DNA of 64,000 bases from Mycolicibacter acidiphilus (GTDB taxonomy: Bacteria > Actinomycetota > Actinomycetes > Mycobacteriales > Mycobacteriaceae): assembly GCF_018455725.1 (NCBI RefSeq), contig NZ_JAHCLR010000021.1, positions 35,033 to 99,032 of the forward strand, given 5' to 3'. Position 1 is the first letter of the stretch, and each line of letters opens with the position of its first letter. The notes under the pieces were generated by a model, which saw nothing but the letters and a program-made list of their open reading frames with translations, was not told the DNA's origin and did not search any database. The position numbers and the translations under genes were made by a program. Shown here piece after piece: positions 22,184 through 31,341 of this stretch.

Positions 22184-22576
22184 ATGACCGAGGGTGCGAA
22201 GCTGCCGGTGATCTTCCCACCGTGGCTGGACCGGCTGCAGATCAAATACATGAACCCGGTGGTCAAGCCGCTGGCGAAGTACCTGCCGGGCACGTCGACG
22301 ATCAAGCATCGCGGCCGCAAGTCCGGCAAGCCCTACGAGACGGTGGTCACCACCTATCGCAAGGGCAATGTGCTGGCGGTCGCGCTGGGCCACGGCAAGG
22401 CGGACTGGGTGAAGAACGTGCTGGCCGCCGGCGAGGCCGACGTGCGGCTGTTCCGCACCGAACTGCACCTGACCAACCCGCGGATCCTGCCGCCGGGGAC
22501 GGCCGGCAAGGATCTGCCGCTGGCGGTGCGTTTGCAGAACCGCAAGGTCGCGGTGCTGGTCACCGACATCGCCTGA
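22184..22576 (+). CDS. Second deazaflavin-dependent oxidoreductase family protein (tandem paralogue)
   Basis: A 130-residue paralogue of the preceding gene. It shares the KYMNPVVKPLAKYLPG / [15 protein letters not shown] region, [16 protein letters not shown], and [19 protein letters not shown] in the same order. The spacing is 29 bases with a GAGGAG ribosome site about 12 bases before the ATG, so it is translated from the upstream gene's message rather than leaderless. The cofactor is inferred to be F420 from the family; the substrate is unknown. Confidence 0.82.
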   Translation: MTEGAKLPVIFPPWLDRLQIKYMNPVVKPLAKYLPGTSTIKHRGRKSGKPYETVVTTYRKGNVLAVALGHGKADWVKNVLAAGEADVRLFRTELHLTNPRILPPGTAGKDLPLAVRLQNRKVAVLVTDIA

Positions 22577-22680
22577 GGTCGCCTGATCAGCATCCCCGCC
22601 GAAATCGACAACAGCGCGGAAAACACCGAGTAGGGAACACGCTCGCGTCGATCTCGTCGTACCGCACCGGTGCGGGCAGG

Positions 22681-23538
22681 TCACATGTCCAGGCCGATGT
22701 CGAGCACCCGGACGGAGTGGGTCAAAGCCCCCACCGCCAGGTAGTCGACGCCGGTGGCGGCGTAGGCGGCCGCACTGTCCAGGCTCAGTCCGCCGGAGGA
22801 CTCCAGCCGCACGCCCGGGGCGCGGGAGTCGCGGCGTTGCACGGCGGTCTGGGTCTGCCAGACCGGGAAGTTGTCGAGCAGCACCAGTTCCGGCCCTTCG
22901 GCGAGCACCTCGTCGAACTGCTCCAGGGAGTCCACCTCGACCTCGCACGGGATGTCCGGCGCCGCGGCCCGGACCGCCCGCAGCGCGGCGGCCACCGACC
23001 CGGCTGCGGCGACATGGTTGTCCTTGATCAGGGCGGCATCTCCCAGCCCCATCCGGTGGTTCACCCCGCCACCGGCGCGCACGGCGTATTTCTGCAGGCC
23101 ACGCAGGCCCGGCAGCGTCTTGCGGGTGTCGCGGATCTTCGCCGAGGTGCCGTCCACCGCATCCACCCAGGCCGCGGTGGCCGTGGCGATCCCGGACAGG
23201 TGGCAGACCAGGTTGAGCATCGTGCGCTCGGCGGTGAGCAGCCCGCGGGTCGGCGCCCGCAGCGTCAGCACCGCGGCGCCCGCGGCGACCCGGGCGCCGT
23301 CGTCCACCCGGCCGAGAACCGTGTACCCACCCTCGCCCAGCACCTCGTCGAGCACCAGCAGGGCCACGTCGATCCCGGCGATCACCCCCGATTCGCGGGT
23401 CACCATCGCCGCCTCGGCGACCGCGTCGGCGGGCACCGTCGCGATCGTGGTGATGTCGGGCCCGTAGCGCAGGTCCTCGTTGAGCGCACGGGTGATGAGT
23501 TGGCGGGTTTCGGTCACCTCCGCGTCGGACAGTCGCAT
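22681..23538 (-). CDS. nadC: Nicotinate-nucleotide pyrophosphorylase (quinolinate phosphoribosyltransferase)
   Basis: A 285-residue enzyme that joins quinolinate to PRPP, releasing CO2 and giving nicotinate mononucleotide. Conserved parts are EDLRYGPDITT, ERTMLNLVCHLSGIAT, the PRPP/quinolinate basic patch RDTRKTLPGLRGLQKYAV, GGGVNHRMGLGDAALIKDNH, and SSGGL near the C-terminus. The ATG at 23538 overlaps the nadB stop by one base (TGATG). Last gene of nadABC. Confidence 0.96.
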   Translation of the reverse strand: MRLSDAEVTETRQLITRALNEDLRYGPDITTIATVPADAVAEAAMVTRESGVIAGIDVALLVLDEVLGEGGYTVLGRVDDGARVAAGAAVLTLRAPTRGLLTAERTMLNLVCHLSGIATATAAWVDAVDGTSAKIRDTRKTLPGLRGLQKYAVRAGGGVNHRMGLGDAALIKDNHVAAAGSVAAALRAVRAAAPDIPCEVEVDSLEQFDEVLAEGPELVLLDNFPVWQTQTAVQRRDSRAPGVRLESSGGLSLDSAAAYAATGVDYLAVGALTHSVRVLDIGLDM

Positions 23539-25106
23539 CAGCAGGCCACCGCCATCGCGTCGCCGGCGAGCCGGTAGATCCGGCTGTGCGCCTGCGCCGG
23601 ATCGGCGTCCGGTTGCTCGGCGCGGTGGTGGCAGCCCCGGCTCTCGGTGCGGGCGTCCGCCGCGGCGGTCACGACCCGCGCGGCCAGGGTCAGCGCCACG
23701 TTCTCGAAGTCGCTGCGGCCCAACACCTTCCGCGGCTCGGCCGAGGCCAGCAGTTCGGCGAGCCGGTGCAGCCCGGCGGCGTCGCGGACCACCGAGGCGT
23801 CCCGGGACATCGCCGCCTGCAGCACGTCGCGCTCGAGTGCGACGTGCTCATCCTCGGCGGGGACGCTGGCCTGCACCGGCCCGGCCGACGCCGCGTGCGC
23901 CGCCGCGGCCGCGCCGGCCCGGTCCCCTACCACCAGTCCTTCGAGCAGGCTGTTGGAGGCCAACCGGTTGGCGCCGTGCATGCCGGTGCGGCCCACCTCA
24001 CCGGCGGCGAACAGCCCCGGCAGTTCGGTGCGCCCGGTGACGTCGGTGACGACGCCGCCGCAGCTGTAGTGCGCACCCGGGACCACCGGAATCGGCTGCC
24101 GAGTCGGGTCGACGCCAGCCGCCAGGCAGGCCGCCATGACGGTCGGGAACCGCCGCGGGAAGTCGTCGATGCGGCGGGCGTCCAGGTACACGCAGGGGTC
24201 GCCGGTCTGGCGCAGCCGGGTGTCGATGGCGCCGGCGACCACGTCGCGCGGAGCGAGGTCGCCCATCGGGTGCACGCCCTCGGTGACCGAGCGGCCGGCG
24301 GCGTCGATCAGGGCCGCGCCCTCGCCGCGCACGGCCTCGGTGATCAGTGGCCGGCGGCCTCCAGGACCGGGCCCGGTATCGGCGCTGTACAGCATGGTCG
24401 GGTGGAACTGGATGAACTCCACGTCGGCCACCGCGACGCCGGCCCCCAGCGCCAGCGCCAGCCCGTCGCCGGTGGCGCCGTCCGGGTTCGTGGTGGCCCG
24501 GTAGAGGTGCCCGAGTCCGCCGGTGGCCAGCACCACCGACGGCGCGTGGATGACGCCGATCCCGTCGGCGTTGGCCACCAGCACCCCGGTGACTGCACCG
24601 CCGTCGCGCAGTACGCGAAGTGCGGTGTGACCGCGCCGGATGTCCAGTGTCGCGGTCGCGTGATCGAGTGCCCGCTGCACCTCGGCGCCGGTGGCGTCGC
24701 CGCCGGCGTGGATGATGCGGCGCCGGGAGTGCCCGCCTTCGCGGGTCAGCGCCCAATCACCGTCGGCGCCGGCGTCGAACGTCGCCCCGGTGCCGACCAG
24801 ATCGGTCACCGCCCGGTAGCCGTCGGCGATGATCGAGGTGACCGCGGCACGGTCGCACAGCCCGCCACCGGCGGCCAGCGTGTCGGCGACATGCGCCTCG
24901 ACGGAATCGTCGGTGCCCGGCAGCACCACCGCGATGCCGCCCTGCGCGTAGTGGGTGGCGGTGACCCCGGTGACGCCGCCGGCCTTGTTGAGCACCGCGA
25001 CACGGCGCCCGGACCGCTGCGCGACGCGAGCCGCGACCAGCCCACCGACGCCGGTGCCGATCACGACGACGTCGGCTCGGTCGTGCCAGGCCAGACCGGT
25101 GGTCAC
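23538..25106 (-). CDS. nadB: L-aspartate oxidase
   Basis: A 522-residue flavoprotein that oxidises L-aspartate to iminoaspartate for NadA. The N-terminal FAD site is [20 protein letters not shown]. Further signatures are [47 protein letters not shown] and [18 protein letters not shown]. The GTG at 25106 overlaps the nadA TGA (GTGA). Length and order match mycobacterial nadABC, and NrtR should control the whole operon from the nadA promoter. Confidence 0.96.
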   Translation of the reverse strand: MTTGLAWHDRADVVVIGTGVGGLVAARVAQRSGRRVAVLNKAGGVTGVTATHYAQGGIAVVLPGTDDSVEAHVADTLAAGGGLCDRAAVTSIIADGYRAVTDLVGTGATFDAGADGDWALTREGGHSRRRIIHAGGDATGAEVQRALDHATATLDIRRGHTALRVLRDGGAVTGVLVANADGIGVIHAPSVVLATGGLGHLYRATTNPDGATGDGLALALGAGVAVADVEFIQFHPTMLYSADTGPGPGGRRPLITEAVRGEGAALIDAAGRSVTEGVHPMGDLAPRDVVAGAIDTRLRQTGDPCVYLDARRIDDFPRRFPTVMAACLAAGVDPTRQPIPVVPGAHYSCGGVVTDVTGRTELPGLFAAGEVGRTGMHGANRLASNSLLEGLVVGDRAGAAAAAHAASAGPVQASVPAEDEHVALERDVLQAAMSRDASVVRDAAGLHRLAELLASAEPRKVLGRSDFENVALTLAARVVTAAADARTESRGCHHRAEQPDADPAQAHSRIYRLAGDAMAVAC

Positions 25107-26143
25107 TTGCTGACCGGCGCCGAGTGCCCTATCGAGACCATCCGCTGCACGCTGCGCTCGGCCAGCTTCGCGGTCTCCGGGTCGACGTGGATCTCGTCGG
25201 CGCCCTCGGTCAGGCAGCGCAGCAGCGCGGCCGGGGTGATCATCTTCATGTACTTGCAGAACGCCTTGGAGTTCACGGCCTCGAAGTCGACCTCCGGCGC
25301 CGCTTTCTGCAGCTGGTAGAGCATGCCGATCTCGGTGGCGACCAGCACCTTGCTGGCGTTGGTCTTGCGGGCCTCCTCCAGCATTCCGCCGGTGGACAGG
25401 ATCTTGACCCGCTCCTCGGGGAAGTGACCCTCCCCGACCAGGTACAGCGCCGAGGTGGCGCAGCCGCACTCCGGGTGCACGAACAGCTCGGCGTCCGGGT
25501 ACAGCCGCGACTTCTCCTCGAGCTCGTCGCCGTTGATCGCGGCGTGCACGTGGCACTCGCCGGCCCAGATGTGCATGTTCTTGCGGCCGGTCACCCGCTG
25601 GACGTGCTGGCCGAGGAACTGGTCCGGCAGGAACAGCACCGGCCGGTCCGGGTCGATCGAGTTCACGATGTCGACGGCGTTCGACGACGTGCAGCAGTAG
25701 TCGGTGAGCGCCTTCACCGCGGCGGTGGTGTTGACGTAGGAGACCACGACGGCGCCCGGGTGCTCGTCGCGCCACTCCTGCAGGTCCTCGGCGGTGATCG
25801 ACTCGGCCAGCGAGCAGCCGGCCCGGTCGTCGGGGATCAGCACGGTCTTCTCCGGCGCCAGGATCTTGGCGGTCTCGGCCATGAAGTGCACGCCGCAGAA
25901 CACGATGGTGTCCGCGTCGGCCTGCGCGGCGACCCGGGCCAGGCCCAGCGAGTCCCCGACGTGGTCGGCGATGTCCTGGATCGGCGGCAGCTGATAGTTG
26001 TGGGCGAGGATCACCGCGTTGCGTTCTTTTTTCAGCCGCAGGATCTCGGCCACCCATTCCTCGTCCGCCTCGATGCCGCTGTAGCCGGCCGGCGAGTTGA
26101 CGATGCGGTCGACCAGCTTGCCGGTGTCGGTGAGGGTGGTCAT
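25103..26143 (-). CDS. nadA: Quinolinate synthase A
   Basis: A 346-residue iron-sulfur enzyme that condenses iminoaspartate with dihydroxyacetone phosphate to quinolinate. Three cluster-type cysteines can be placed: in [13 protein letters not shown], in [11 protein letters not shown], and near the C-terminus in the [12 protein letters not shown] / [12 protein letters not shown] region. Other signatures are [29 protein letters not shown] and [12 protein letters not shown]. The ATG at 26143 is preceded by a strong GAGAGGAG ribosome site; a start further upstream would fall inside the operator. First gene of the nad operon. Confidence 0.96.
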   Translation of the reverse strand: MTTLTDTGKLVDRIVNSPAGYSGIEADEEWVAEILRLKKERNAVILAHNYQLPPIQDIADHVGDSLGLARVAAQADADTIVFCGVHFMAETAKILAPEKTVLIPDDRAGCSLAESITAEDLQEWRDEHPGAVVVSYVNTTAAVKALTDYCCTSSNAVDIVNSIDPDRPVLFLPDQFLGQHVQRVTGRKNMHIWAGECHVHAAINGDELEEKSRLYPDAELFVHPECGCATSALYLVGEGHFPEERVKILSTGGMLEEARKTNASKVLVATEIGMLYQLQKAAPEVDFEAVNSKAFCKYMKMITPAALLRCLTEGADEIHVDPETAKLAERSVQRMVSIGHSAPVSK

Positions 26144-26166
26144 GGGGTGGCTCCTCTCGCCAATAG

Positions 26167-26189
26167 GTTTTCGACTTATAATCGAAAAC
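26167..26189. promoter_or_regulatory. NrtR operator with overlapping divergent -10 boxes
   Basis: A perfect palindrome, GTTTTCGA and TCGAAAAC separated by CTTATAA. On the plus strand TATAAT (26177-26182) lies 7 bases before the nrtR ATG. On the minus strand TATAAG reads toward nadA from the same spacer. A bound repressor would block both promoters. NrtR control of nadABC is established in mycobacteria; that this is the binding site is inferred from symmetry and position. Confidence 0.85.
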
Positions 26190-26882
26190 ATGGTTCATAC
26201 TAGCACTGCGCATGAAGTGCTCACCGTCGTCTTCCGGGTTGGCGACCTCGGGAGCCGACAGCCGGGACTCAACGTGCTGCTGTGGCAGCGGGCCCGCGAC
26301 CCCCAACTGGGCCGCTGGTCACTGCCGGGCGGCGTCCTGCGCGACGACGAGGACGTGATGGCCTCGGCCCGGCGGCAACTCGCCGAGAAGGTCGATCTGC
26401 GTGAGGTCGCCCACCTCGAGCAGCTAGGTGTGTTCTCCGACCCGGGCCGGGTTCCCGGCACGCGCACCATCGCCTCGACGTTCCTGGGCCTGGTCCCCGC
26501 CCCCGCCGACCCGGAACTGCCGGCCGACACCCGGTGGCACCCGGTCGACGCACTGCCGGAGATGGCGTTCGACCACGCCGTGATGGTGGCCGACGCCCGC
26601 GCCCGCCTGGTCGCCAAGATGTCCTACACAAATATCGGGTTCGCTTTGGCCCCAACGGAATTCGTACTGTCCGCACTGCGCGAGATCTACAGCGTGGTGC
26701 TCGGGTACCAGGTCGACGTCACCAACCTGCAGCGGGTGCTGGTGCGCCGCGGGGTTATCACCGGCACCGGCACCACAGCCCGATCCGGGCGCAGCGGCGG
26801 CCGGCCCGCCGCGGTCTACCGGTTCACCGATTCCGAACTGCGGGTGACCGACGAATTCGCCGCGCTACGCCCGCCAGGGTGA
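26190..26882 (+). CDS. nrtR: Nudix-related transcriptional regulator of NAD synthesis
   Basis: A 230-residue protein with an N-terminal Nudix-like domain and a C-terminal winged-helix domain (about residues 150-230, including [15 protein letters not shown] and [16 protein letters not shown]). The Nudix box reads [20 protein letters not shown]; the catalytic RE and EE positions are altered, as expected for NrtR proteins that sense NAD derivatives instead of hydrolysing them. The ATG directly follows the palindrome and a TATAAT box lies 7 bases upstream, so the mRNA should be leaderless and autoregulated. Corresponds to Rv1593c. Confidence 0.9.
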   Translation: MVHTSTAHEVLTVVFRVGDLGSRQPGLNVLLWQRARDPQLGRWSLPGGVLRDDEDVMASARRQLAEKVDLREVAHLEQLGVFSDPGRVPGTRTIASTFLGLVPAPADPELPADTRWHPVDALPEMAFDHAVMVADARARLVAKMSYTNIGFALAPTEFVLSALREIYSVVLGYQVDVTNLQRVLVRRGVITGTGTTARSGRSGGRPAAVYRFTDSELRVTDEFAALRPPG

Positions 26883-26925
26883 GTCGGACTGGATTCTTAC
26901 TGGTCCCTTAAGCAACAATGCCTGG

Positions 26926-28263
26926 ATGGACTACGACAGTCTGACTCGCGAAACGCCGGTTCCGTGGATCGGACAGGCCCCGCACCAGGAGTTGCAGCCG
27001 GGAGCACACCCGCTCGCCCCGGCCAATGATCCGTTCTACGAGCCGCCGGCCGGCTTCCAGCACGCACTGCCCGGCACGGTGCTGCGCTCCCGCGACGTCG
27101 AACTGGCGTTCCTGGGGCTGATCCCGCAGCGCCTGCACGCCACCCAGCTGCTCTACCGCAGCTCGGACCGCTACGGGCTGCCGCAGGCCGCGGTGACGAC
27201 CGTGCTGGTCCCGGCCGAGTCGAACGCCACCGGCGCCCGCCCGATCGTGTCCTACCAGTGCGCGATCGACGGCGTCGACGCGCGAGCATTCCCCTCCTAC
27301 GCGCTGCGCCGGCGCGCCGGCCTCAACGGCTCGTTCACCCAGCTGGAGTTCGTGCTGATCGCGGCGCTGCTGGAGCAGGGCTGGGCGGTCTCGGTGCCCG
27401 ACCATGAGGGCCGGCACGGTCACTGGGGCGCGCCGTACGAACCCGGTTACGTCGTGCTGGACGGCATCCGCGCCGCACAGGCCAGCGACCGGCTGGACGT
27501 CGCGTTCGACGCGCCGGTCGGCATGTGGGGGTACTCCGGCGGTGGGCTGGCGACCGCCTGGGCCGCCGAGGTCAGCGCCGACTACGCGCCGGAGCTCAAC
27601 ATCGCCGGAACCGCGCTGGGCTCACCGGTGGGCGACCTGGGCAACACCCTGCGCCGGCTGGACGGCAGCTTCTGGTCGGGATTGCCGGCCATGATGATCG
27701 CCGCACTGACCCACAGCTACCCGGACCTGGATCAGGTCGTTCAGGAGCACGCCACCGCCGACGGTCGGGCGCTGATGAACTCGCTGGAGTCGATGACCAC
27801 CGGGACGGCAGTGCTCAAGATGCACCACCGCACGCTGAACGACTACATCGATCGGCCACTCGACGAGCTGATCGCGACGGCCGCCGTCCAGCACGTCTTC
27901 GACGACACCCGGCTGGGGTCGACGGCCCCGTCATGTCCGGTGCTGCTGTTCCAGGCCACCCACGACCAGGTGATCTCGGTCGACGACATCGATGCGCTCG
28001 CCGACGCCTACGCGGCCGGCGGCACCCGGCTCACCTACCACCGCGACCAGATCAGCGAGCACATCCTGCTGCACCCGCTGTCGACGCCGATGGTGCTGGA
28101 GTGGCTGCGCGACCGGTTCGCCGGCCGGCCGATCGCGAGCGGCGCGGTGCGAAGCGGGTGGCCGGCGCTGCTGAACCCGAAGACCTACCTCGGCCTGGCC
28201 CGGCTGGGCCTGATCGCCGTCCGGGTGATCACCGGTCGAGCGGCGCAGCACTCTCCGCACTGA
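26926..28263 (+). CDS. Lipase family alpha/beta hydrolase
   Basis: A 445-residue hydrolase of the secretory-lipase type (Rv1592c-like). The nucleophile elbow GMWGYSGGGLATAW puts the Ser near residue 204. The probable acid is the Asp in FQATHDQVISVDD and the His is in ISEHILLHPLS. GLIPQRLHATQLLYRSSDRY in the first quarter is a familiar part of this family. No clear N-terminal signal peptide is seen, so secretion is uncertain. The gene starts 43 bases after nrtR, and its last 35 bases overlap the convergent DUF2567 gene. Confidence 0.87.
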   Translation: MDYDSLTRETPVPWIGQAPHQELQPGAHPLAPANDPFYEPPAGFQHALPGTVLRSRDVELAFLGLIPQRLHATQLLYRSSDRYGLPQAAVTTVLVPAESNATGARPIVSYQCAIDGVDARAFPSYALRRRAGLNGSFTQLEFVLIAALLEQGWAVSVPDHEGRHGHWGAPYEPGYVVLDGIRAAQASDRLDVAFDAPVGMWGYSGGGLATAWAAEVSADYAPELNIAGTALGSPVGDLGNTLRRLDGSFWSGLPAMMIAALTHSYPDLDQVVQEHATADGRALMNSLESMTTGTAVLKMHHRTLNDYIDRPLDELIATAAVQHVFDDTRLGSTAPSCPVLLFQATHDQVISVDDIDALADAYAAGGTRLTYHRDQISEHILLHPLSTPMVLEWLRDRFAGRPIASGAVRSGWPALLNPKTYLGLARLGLIAVRVITGRAAQHSPH

Positions 28264-28867
28264 GCGCCGGAGCCGGGGCGATGCCGCCGGGTGGGTTGGC
28301 GCCCAGGTCGTCGCGGGTGCTGACGGCCGCACACAGGCCGTAGACCAGCGCCGCCACCGCGGCCGGCAGCAGCAGGGTGGCCGCGATCTGCAGCGGCGAA
28401 TGCCCGAAGAACACCGGCGGGGCGTCGGCCACGTAGAACACCCGGTGCTCCGGCGTGACCGGCACGGCGTCCACGTCGACGACGCCGTAGCGGCGGTGCA
28501 CCAGTTGCCCGCCGACCAGAACGGCCACCGCCGCGGCCCCGGTCAGACCGACCGACAGCGCCGCCACCATCCCCGGCCCGCGGTACCTGCGCCACTGCCA
28601 GGCCAGCGTCGCGGCCAGCACGGCGACCACGCCAAGGATGCTCAGCAGCAGCACCGGCGCGACGAAGAAATGATCGGCCTCGTTGCCCAGGTAGGCCTGC
28701 ACGCGTTCACCGCTGCGGGTCAGCGCCACCACGCCGTGCACCGGCGGCGCCAGTTGCGCCCAGCCGAATCCGACAGCCGCACCGACGGCGATCGCCGCCA
28801 CCGCGATGCCGCCGAACCCGGTCACCCGCAGGATCCGCGGTGCACCGGCATCCGGCACCGGGGCCAC
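28229..28867 (-). CDS. DUF2567-type membrane protein
   Basis: A 212-residue protein with four hydrophobic segments (near residues 15-35, 68-88, 96-118 and 155-180), a loop GERVQAYLGNEADHFFVAP and an acidic/proline C-terminus. It corresponds in place and character to Rv1591. Function unknown. The GTG at 28867 shares one base with the stop of the upstream bsaP gene, so I prefer it to the longer frame that overlaps bsaP out of phase. The gene ends inside the lipase gene on the other strand. Confidence 0.8.
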   Translation of the reverse strand: MAPVPDAGAPRILRVTGFGGIAVAAIAVGAAVGFGWAQLAPPVHGVVALTRSGERVQAYLGNEADHFFVAPVLLLSILGVVAVLAATLAWQWRRYRGPGMVAALSVGLTGAAAVAVLVGGQLVHRRYGVVDVDAVPVTPEHRVFYVADAPPVFFGHSPLQIAATLLLPAAVAALVYGLCAAVSTRDDLGANPPGGIAPAPALSAESAAPLDR

Positions 28868-29118
28868 TACTTCGCACCCAGGTCCGCCGAGTCGACCGTG
28901 CCGTGCCGGGAGCAGCGCGCCCACCAGCCGCTGGGCCGGACCTGCACCGCCATCTTGCGGCCGCAGGCGGCGCAGAACCGGGGCGGCCGCAGGGCCAGCT
29001 GGGCGGCGGTCTGATGCACGACCTCGGTCGAGTCGCCGATCAGGGCGCCGTTGTGGACGTTGTAGACGCCGGCCCCGACCAACTCCGGCAGTTCTGCGCT
29101 CATCAACGCCTCGCTCAT
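28867..29118 (-). CDS. bsaP: Biotin synthase auxiliary protein
   Basis: An 83-residue protein directly after bioB, in the position of Rv1590. That gene has been reported to encode BsaP, an auxiliary protein that mycobacterial biotin synthases need to convert dethiobiotin to biotin. The sequence shows three cysteines (49, 52 and 69) in FCAACGRKM and WWARCSRHG, plausible metal or cluster ligands, and a conserved-looking [15 protein letters not shown] segment. Two in-frame starts exist, ATG at 29118 and ATG at 29103; neither has a decisive ribosome site. The bioB stop is 15 bases upstream, so the two are co-transcribed. Confidence 0.85.
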   Translation of the reverse strand: MSEALMSAELPELVGAGVYNVHNGALIGDSTEVVHQTAAQLALRPPRFCAACGRKMAVQVRPSGWWARCSRHGTVDSADLGAK

Positions 29119-29133
29119 CAGTACCCGGGTCCC

Positions 29134-30171
29134 TTACAGGCTCTCGCTGAGGACCTTGATCGGCATCTTCAGCTCCTCGAGCATCTCCAGGTCGTCGTCG
29201 ATGGAGCGGCCCAGGGTGGTCAGGTAGTTGCCGACGATCATCGCGTTGGCGCCGCCCATCAGGCTGCGCTTGGCGCCCAGGTCGCCCAGGGTGATCTCGC
29301 GACCGCCGGCGAACCGCAGCGTGGTGCGCGGCAGCACCAGCCGGAACGCGGCGATGATCGTGAGCGCCTCCACGGCCGACAGCGGCGGCATGTCCTCGAA
29401 CGGGGTGCCGGGCTGCGGGTTGAGGAAGTTGATCGGCACGTCGTCGGGGTTCAGTGCGGCGATCTGGCTGGCGAACTCGGCGCGCTGCTCCAGGGACTCA
29501 CCCATGCCGAGGATGCCGCCGGAGCACAGCTCCATGCCGTTGTCACGGACCAGTTCCAGGGTCGCCAATCGCTCGTCCCACTCGTGGGTGGTGACCACCG
29601 ACGGGAAGTAGGACCGGGCGGTCTCCAGGTTGTGGTTGTACTTGTGCACGCCGATCTCTTTGAGCTTCTTGGCCGTGCGCGGGGTCAGCAGCCCCAGCGA
29701 GGCCGCGATCGGGATGTCGATCCCGGCCTCGCGGATCGCCTTGATGCCGTCGTCGACCTGCTTGAGCAGCTTGTCGTCGGCGCCGCGCACCGCCGCGACG
29801 ATGCAGAACTCGGTGGCGCCGGTCGCGGCGGTCGCCTTGGCGGCCTCCACCAGTTCGTCCTTGTCGAGCCAGACGCCGCGCACCGGCGAGTCGTCGAAGA
29901 CCGCCGACTGCGAACAGAAGTTGCAGTCCTCGGTGCAGCCGCCGGTCTTGAGGCTGATGATGCCCTCGACCTCGACCTCGATGCCGCACCAGCGCGTCCG
30001 CACCTCGTGGGCCAGGTCGAGCAGCTCGTCGAGACGCTCCTCGCCGAGTCGCAGCACCGCCAGCACCTGCTCCTGGTTGAGCCCTTCACCGCGGCCCAGC
30101 ACCTGCTCGCGGGCGATCGCCAGGATGTCGGTGCTGTCGGTATCGGTGCTGGATACGGCTGCCTGAGTCAC
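29134..30171 (-). CDS. bioB: Biotin synthase
   Basis: A 345-residue radical SAM enzyme that inserts sulfur into dethiobiotin. The CxxxCxxC cluster motif is CTEDCNFC (Cys79, 83, 86). Other conserved parts are [34 protein letters not shown] and FAGGRE with the auxiliary-cluster Arg. The start is a GTG at 30171 with AAGGAG 7 bases upstream. The leader of about 50 bases contains the BioQ operator, so expression should fall when biotin is plentiful. Confidence 0.97.
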   Translation of the reverse strand: MTQAAVSSTDTDSTDILAIAREQVLGRGEGLNQEQVLAVLRLGEERLDELLDLAHEVRTRWCGIEVEVEGIISLKTGGCTEDCNFCSQSAVFDDSPVRGVWLDKDELVEAAKATAATGATEFCIVAAVRGADDKLLKQVDDGIKAIREAGIDIPIAASLGLLTPRTAKKLKEIGVHKYNHNLETARSYFPSVVTTHEWDERLATLELVRDNGMELCSGGILGMGESLEQRAEFASQIAALNPDDVPINFLNPQPGTPFEDMPPLSAVEALTIIAAFRLVLPRTTLRFAGGREITLGDLGAKRSLMGGANAMIVGNYLTTLGRSIDDDLEMLEELKMPIKVLSESL

Positions 30172-30212
30172 CTGATGCTCCTTGTTACTCGAGTGCGGCG
30201 GACCGGCCGCCT

Positions 30213-30225
30213 TGAACGCTGTTCA
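30213..30225. promoter_or_regulatory. BioQ operator between bioB and bioQ
   Basis: A perfect 13-base palindrome, TGAAC-GCT-GTTCA, matching the type of site described for BioQ in mycobacteria and corynebacteria (TGAAC-N3-GTTAC-like). It lies just upstream of the bioQ -10 box (TATGGT, 30229-30234), itself 6 bases before the GTG. On the other strand TACCAT (30235-30230) would place the bioB transcript start inside the palindrome. One site can therefore control both genes. Confidence 0.8.
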
Positions 30226-30240
30226 GGCTATGGTAGCGGT

Positions 30241-30840
30241 GTGCAACCGCACCAACGCGACCACCGTCACGATATCGTCACCGCGGCCGCCGCGATCCTG
30301 GACAACTACGGGATCGCGGACCTGACCATGCGCCGGCTGGCACGCGAACTCGGAGTCTCCCCCGGCGCGCTGTACTGGCATTTCGCCGACAAACAGCAGT
30401 TGCTCGGCGCGGTCGCCGACCGGGTGCTGCAACCGGTGTCCACCAGCGCCGACGCGGCCGACTGGCGCCAACTGGCTATCACGGTCTGCACGCAGATGCA
30501 CGACGCGCTGCTGTCGCACACCGACGGCGCCGAACTCGTCGCGGCGAGTTTCGCGGCCGGGCAGTCGCAGCGCGTCGTCGCGATCCTGCGGGTCCTCGCG
30601 CAGGCCGCCGGCCTGGCAGGCCTGGGCACCGAGCAGGCGGCGCTGGCGGCCCGCAGCCTGGTCTACTACGTGCTGGGCGCCACCATCGACGAGCAGTCGC
30701 GGTTGCAGTTCGACGCCGCCGGTGCGCTGGCGCACGGCACCGCGTTCTCGCCGACGGCTGTGCCGGCCGCCGACTTCGCGTTCGGGCTGCGACTGCTGAT
30801 CGACGGCGTGGCCGTGCACGGCGGTGTGCCGGTCAGCTGA
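30241..30840 (+). CDS. bioQ: TetR-family repressor of biotin genes
   Basis: A 199-residue TetR protein. The helix-turn-helix covers about residues 20-50 (DLTMRRLARELGVSPGALYW, then HFADKQQLLGAVADRV). The C-terminal helical domain is of TetR size and has no obvious ligand motif. Identity as BioQ rests on three facts: it is divergent from bioB, the 13-base palindrome between them fits the BioQ site, and no other regulator is near. The GTG at 30241 has a TATGGT -10 box 6 bases upstream, indicating a leaderless, autoregulated transcript. The gene overlaps its convergent neighbour by 8 bases. Confidence 0.82.
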   Translation: MQPHQRDHRHDIVTAAAAILDNYGIADLTMRRLARELGVSPGALYWHFADKQQLLGAVADRVLQPVSTSADAADWRQLAITVCTQMHDALLSHTDGAELVAASFAAGQSQRVVAILRVLAQAAGLAGLGTEQAALAARSLVYYVLGATIDEQSRLQFDAAGALAHGTAFSPTAVPAADFAFGLRLLIDGVAVHGGVPVS

Positions 30841-31339
30841 TCGGGTGCTCAGTGCGCGTGTCCCCCTGCCAGCGTCGCAGTCCGGCGAACCGGCCCTGAA
30901 TCTCGCTGGGGCGCCCGGTGATTCGCGCGGCGCGGGCCAGGTGCGCCGGGCCGACGTGCCGGGCGCAGGTGACGTGCGGTGTCCACTGGCCGGGGGCGGT
31001 GTGCGGCAGCGGGTGCGGCACCAGGTGCGGCAGGCTCAACCGGTACACCTCGGCGTGCACAGCCAGCAGGTCGGCGCTCGGCACGACCAGTCGGGCGAGC
31101 ACTGTTCCGCCCTTCCCGAACAGCACCGGCGGCCCCAGCGTGCAGGCCGGCGGATCGGCGACGACGCCTGTCAGCACCTCCTCGACCTGCGGATCGATGC
31201 GCTGCGCCACCACCAGGGTGACGTGCGGCCGGGCCGCCGGGGCCTGGCTGGGCACTCCGGCGCCGGCCAGGCCCGCCCAGATCCGCCGGATCGCCGCCTC
31301 GGTGTCGGCGTCGAAGACCAGCTCGATCGAGTGCACCAT
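30833..31339 (-). CDS. 2'-5' RNA ligase (LigT) superfamily protein
   Basis: A 168-residue protein with the two HxT motifs of the 2H phosphoesterase/LigT superfamily: RPHVTLVV near residue 40 and TPHVTCARH near residue 120. This corresponds to Rv1571, which also lies beside bioD. Substrate unknown; members act on cyclic phosphodiesters, but nothing ties this one to biotin beyond position. The ATG at 31339 is 2 bases after the bioD stop, so it belongs to the bioAFD operon. Confidence 0.8.
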   Translation of the reverse strand: MVHSIELVFDADTEAAIRRIWAGLAGAGVPSQAPAARPHVTLVVAQRIDPQVEEVLTGVVADPPACTLGPPVLFGKGGTVLARLVVPSADLLAVHAEVYRLSLPHLVPHPLPHTAPGQWTPHVTCARHVGPAHLARAARITGRPSEIQGRFAGLRRWQGDTRTEHPIS

Positions 31340-31341
31340 CG

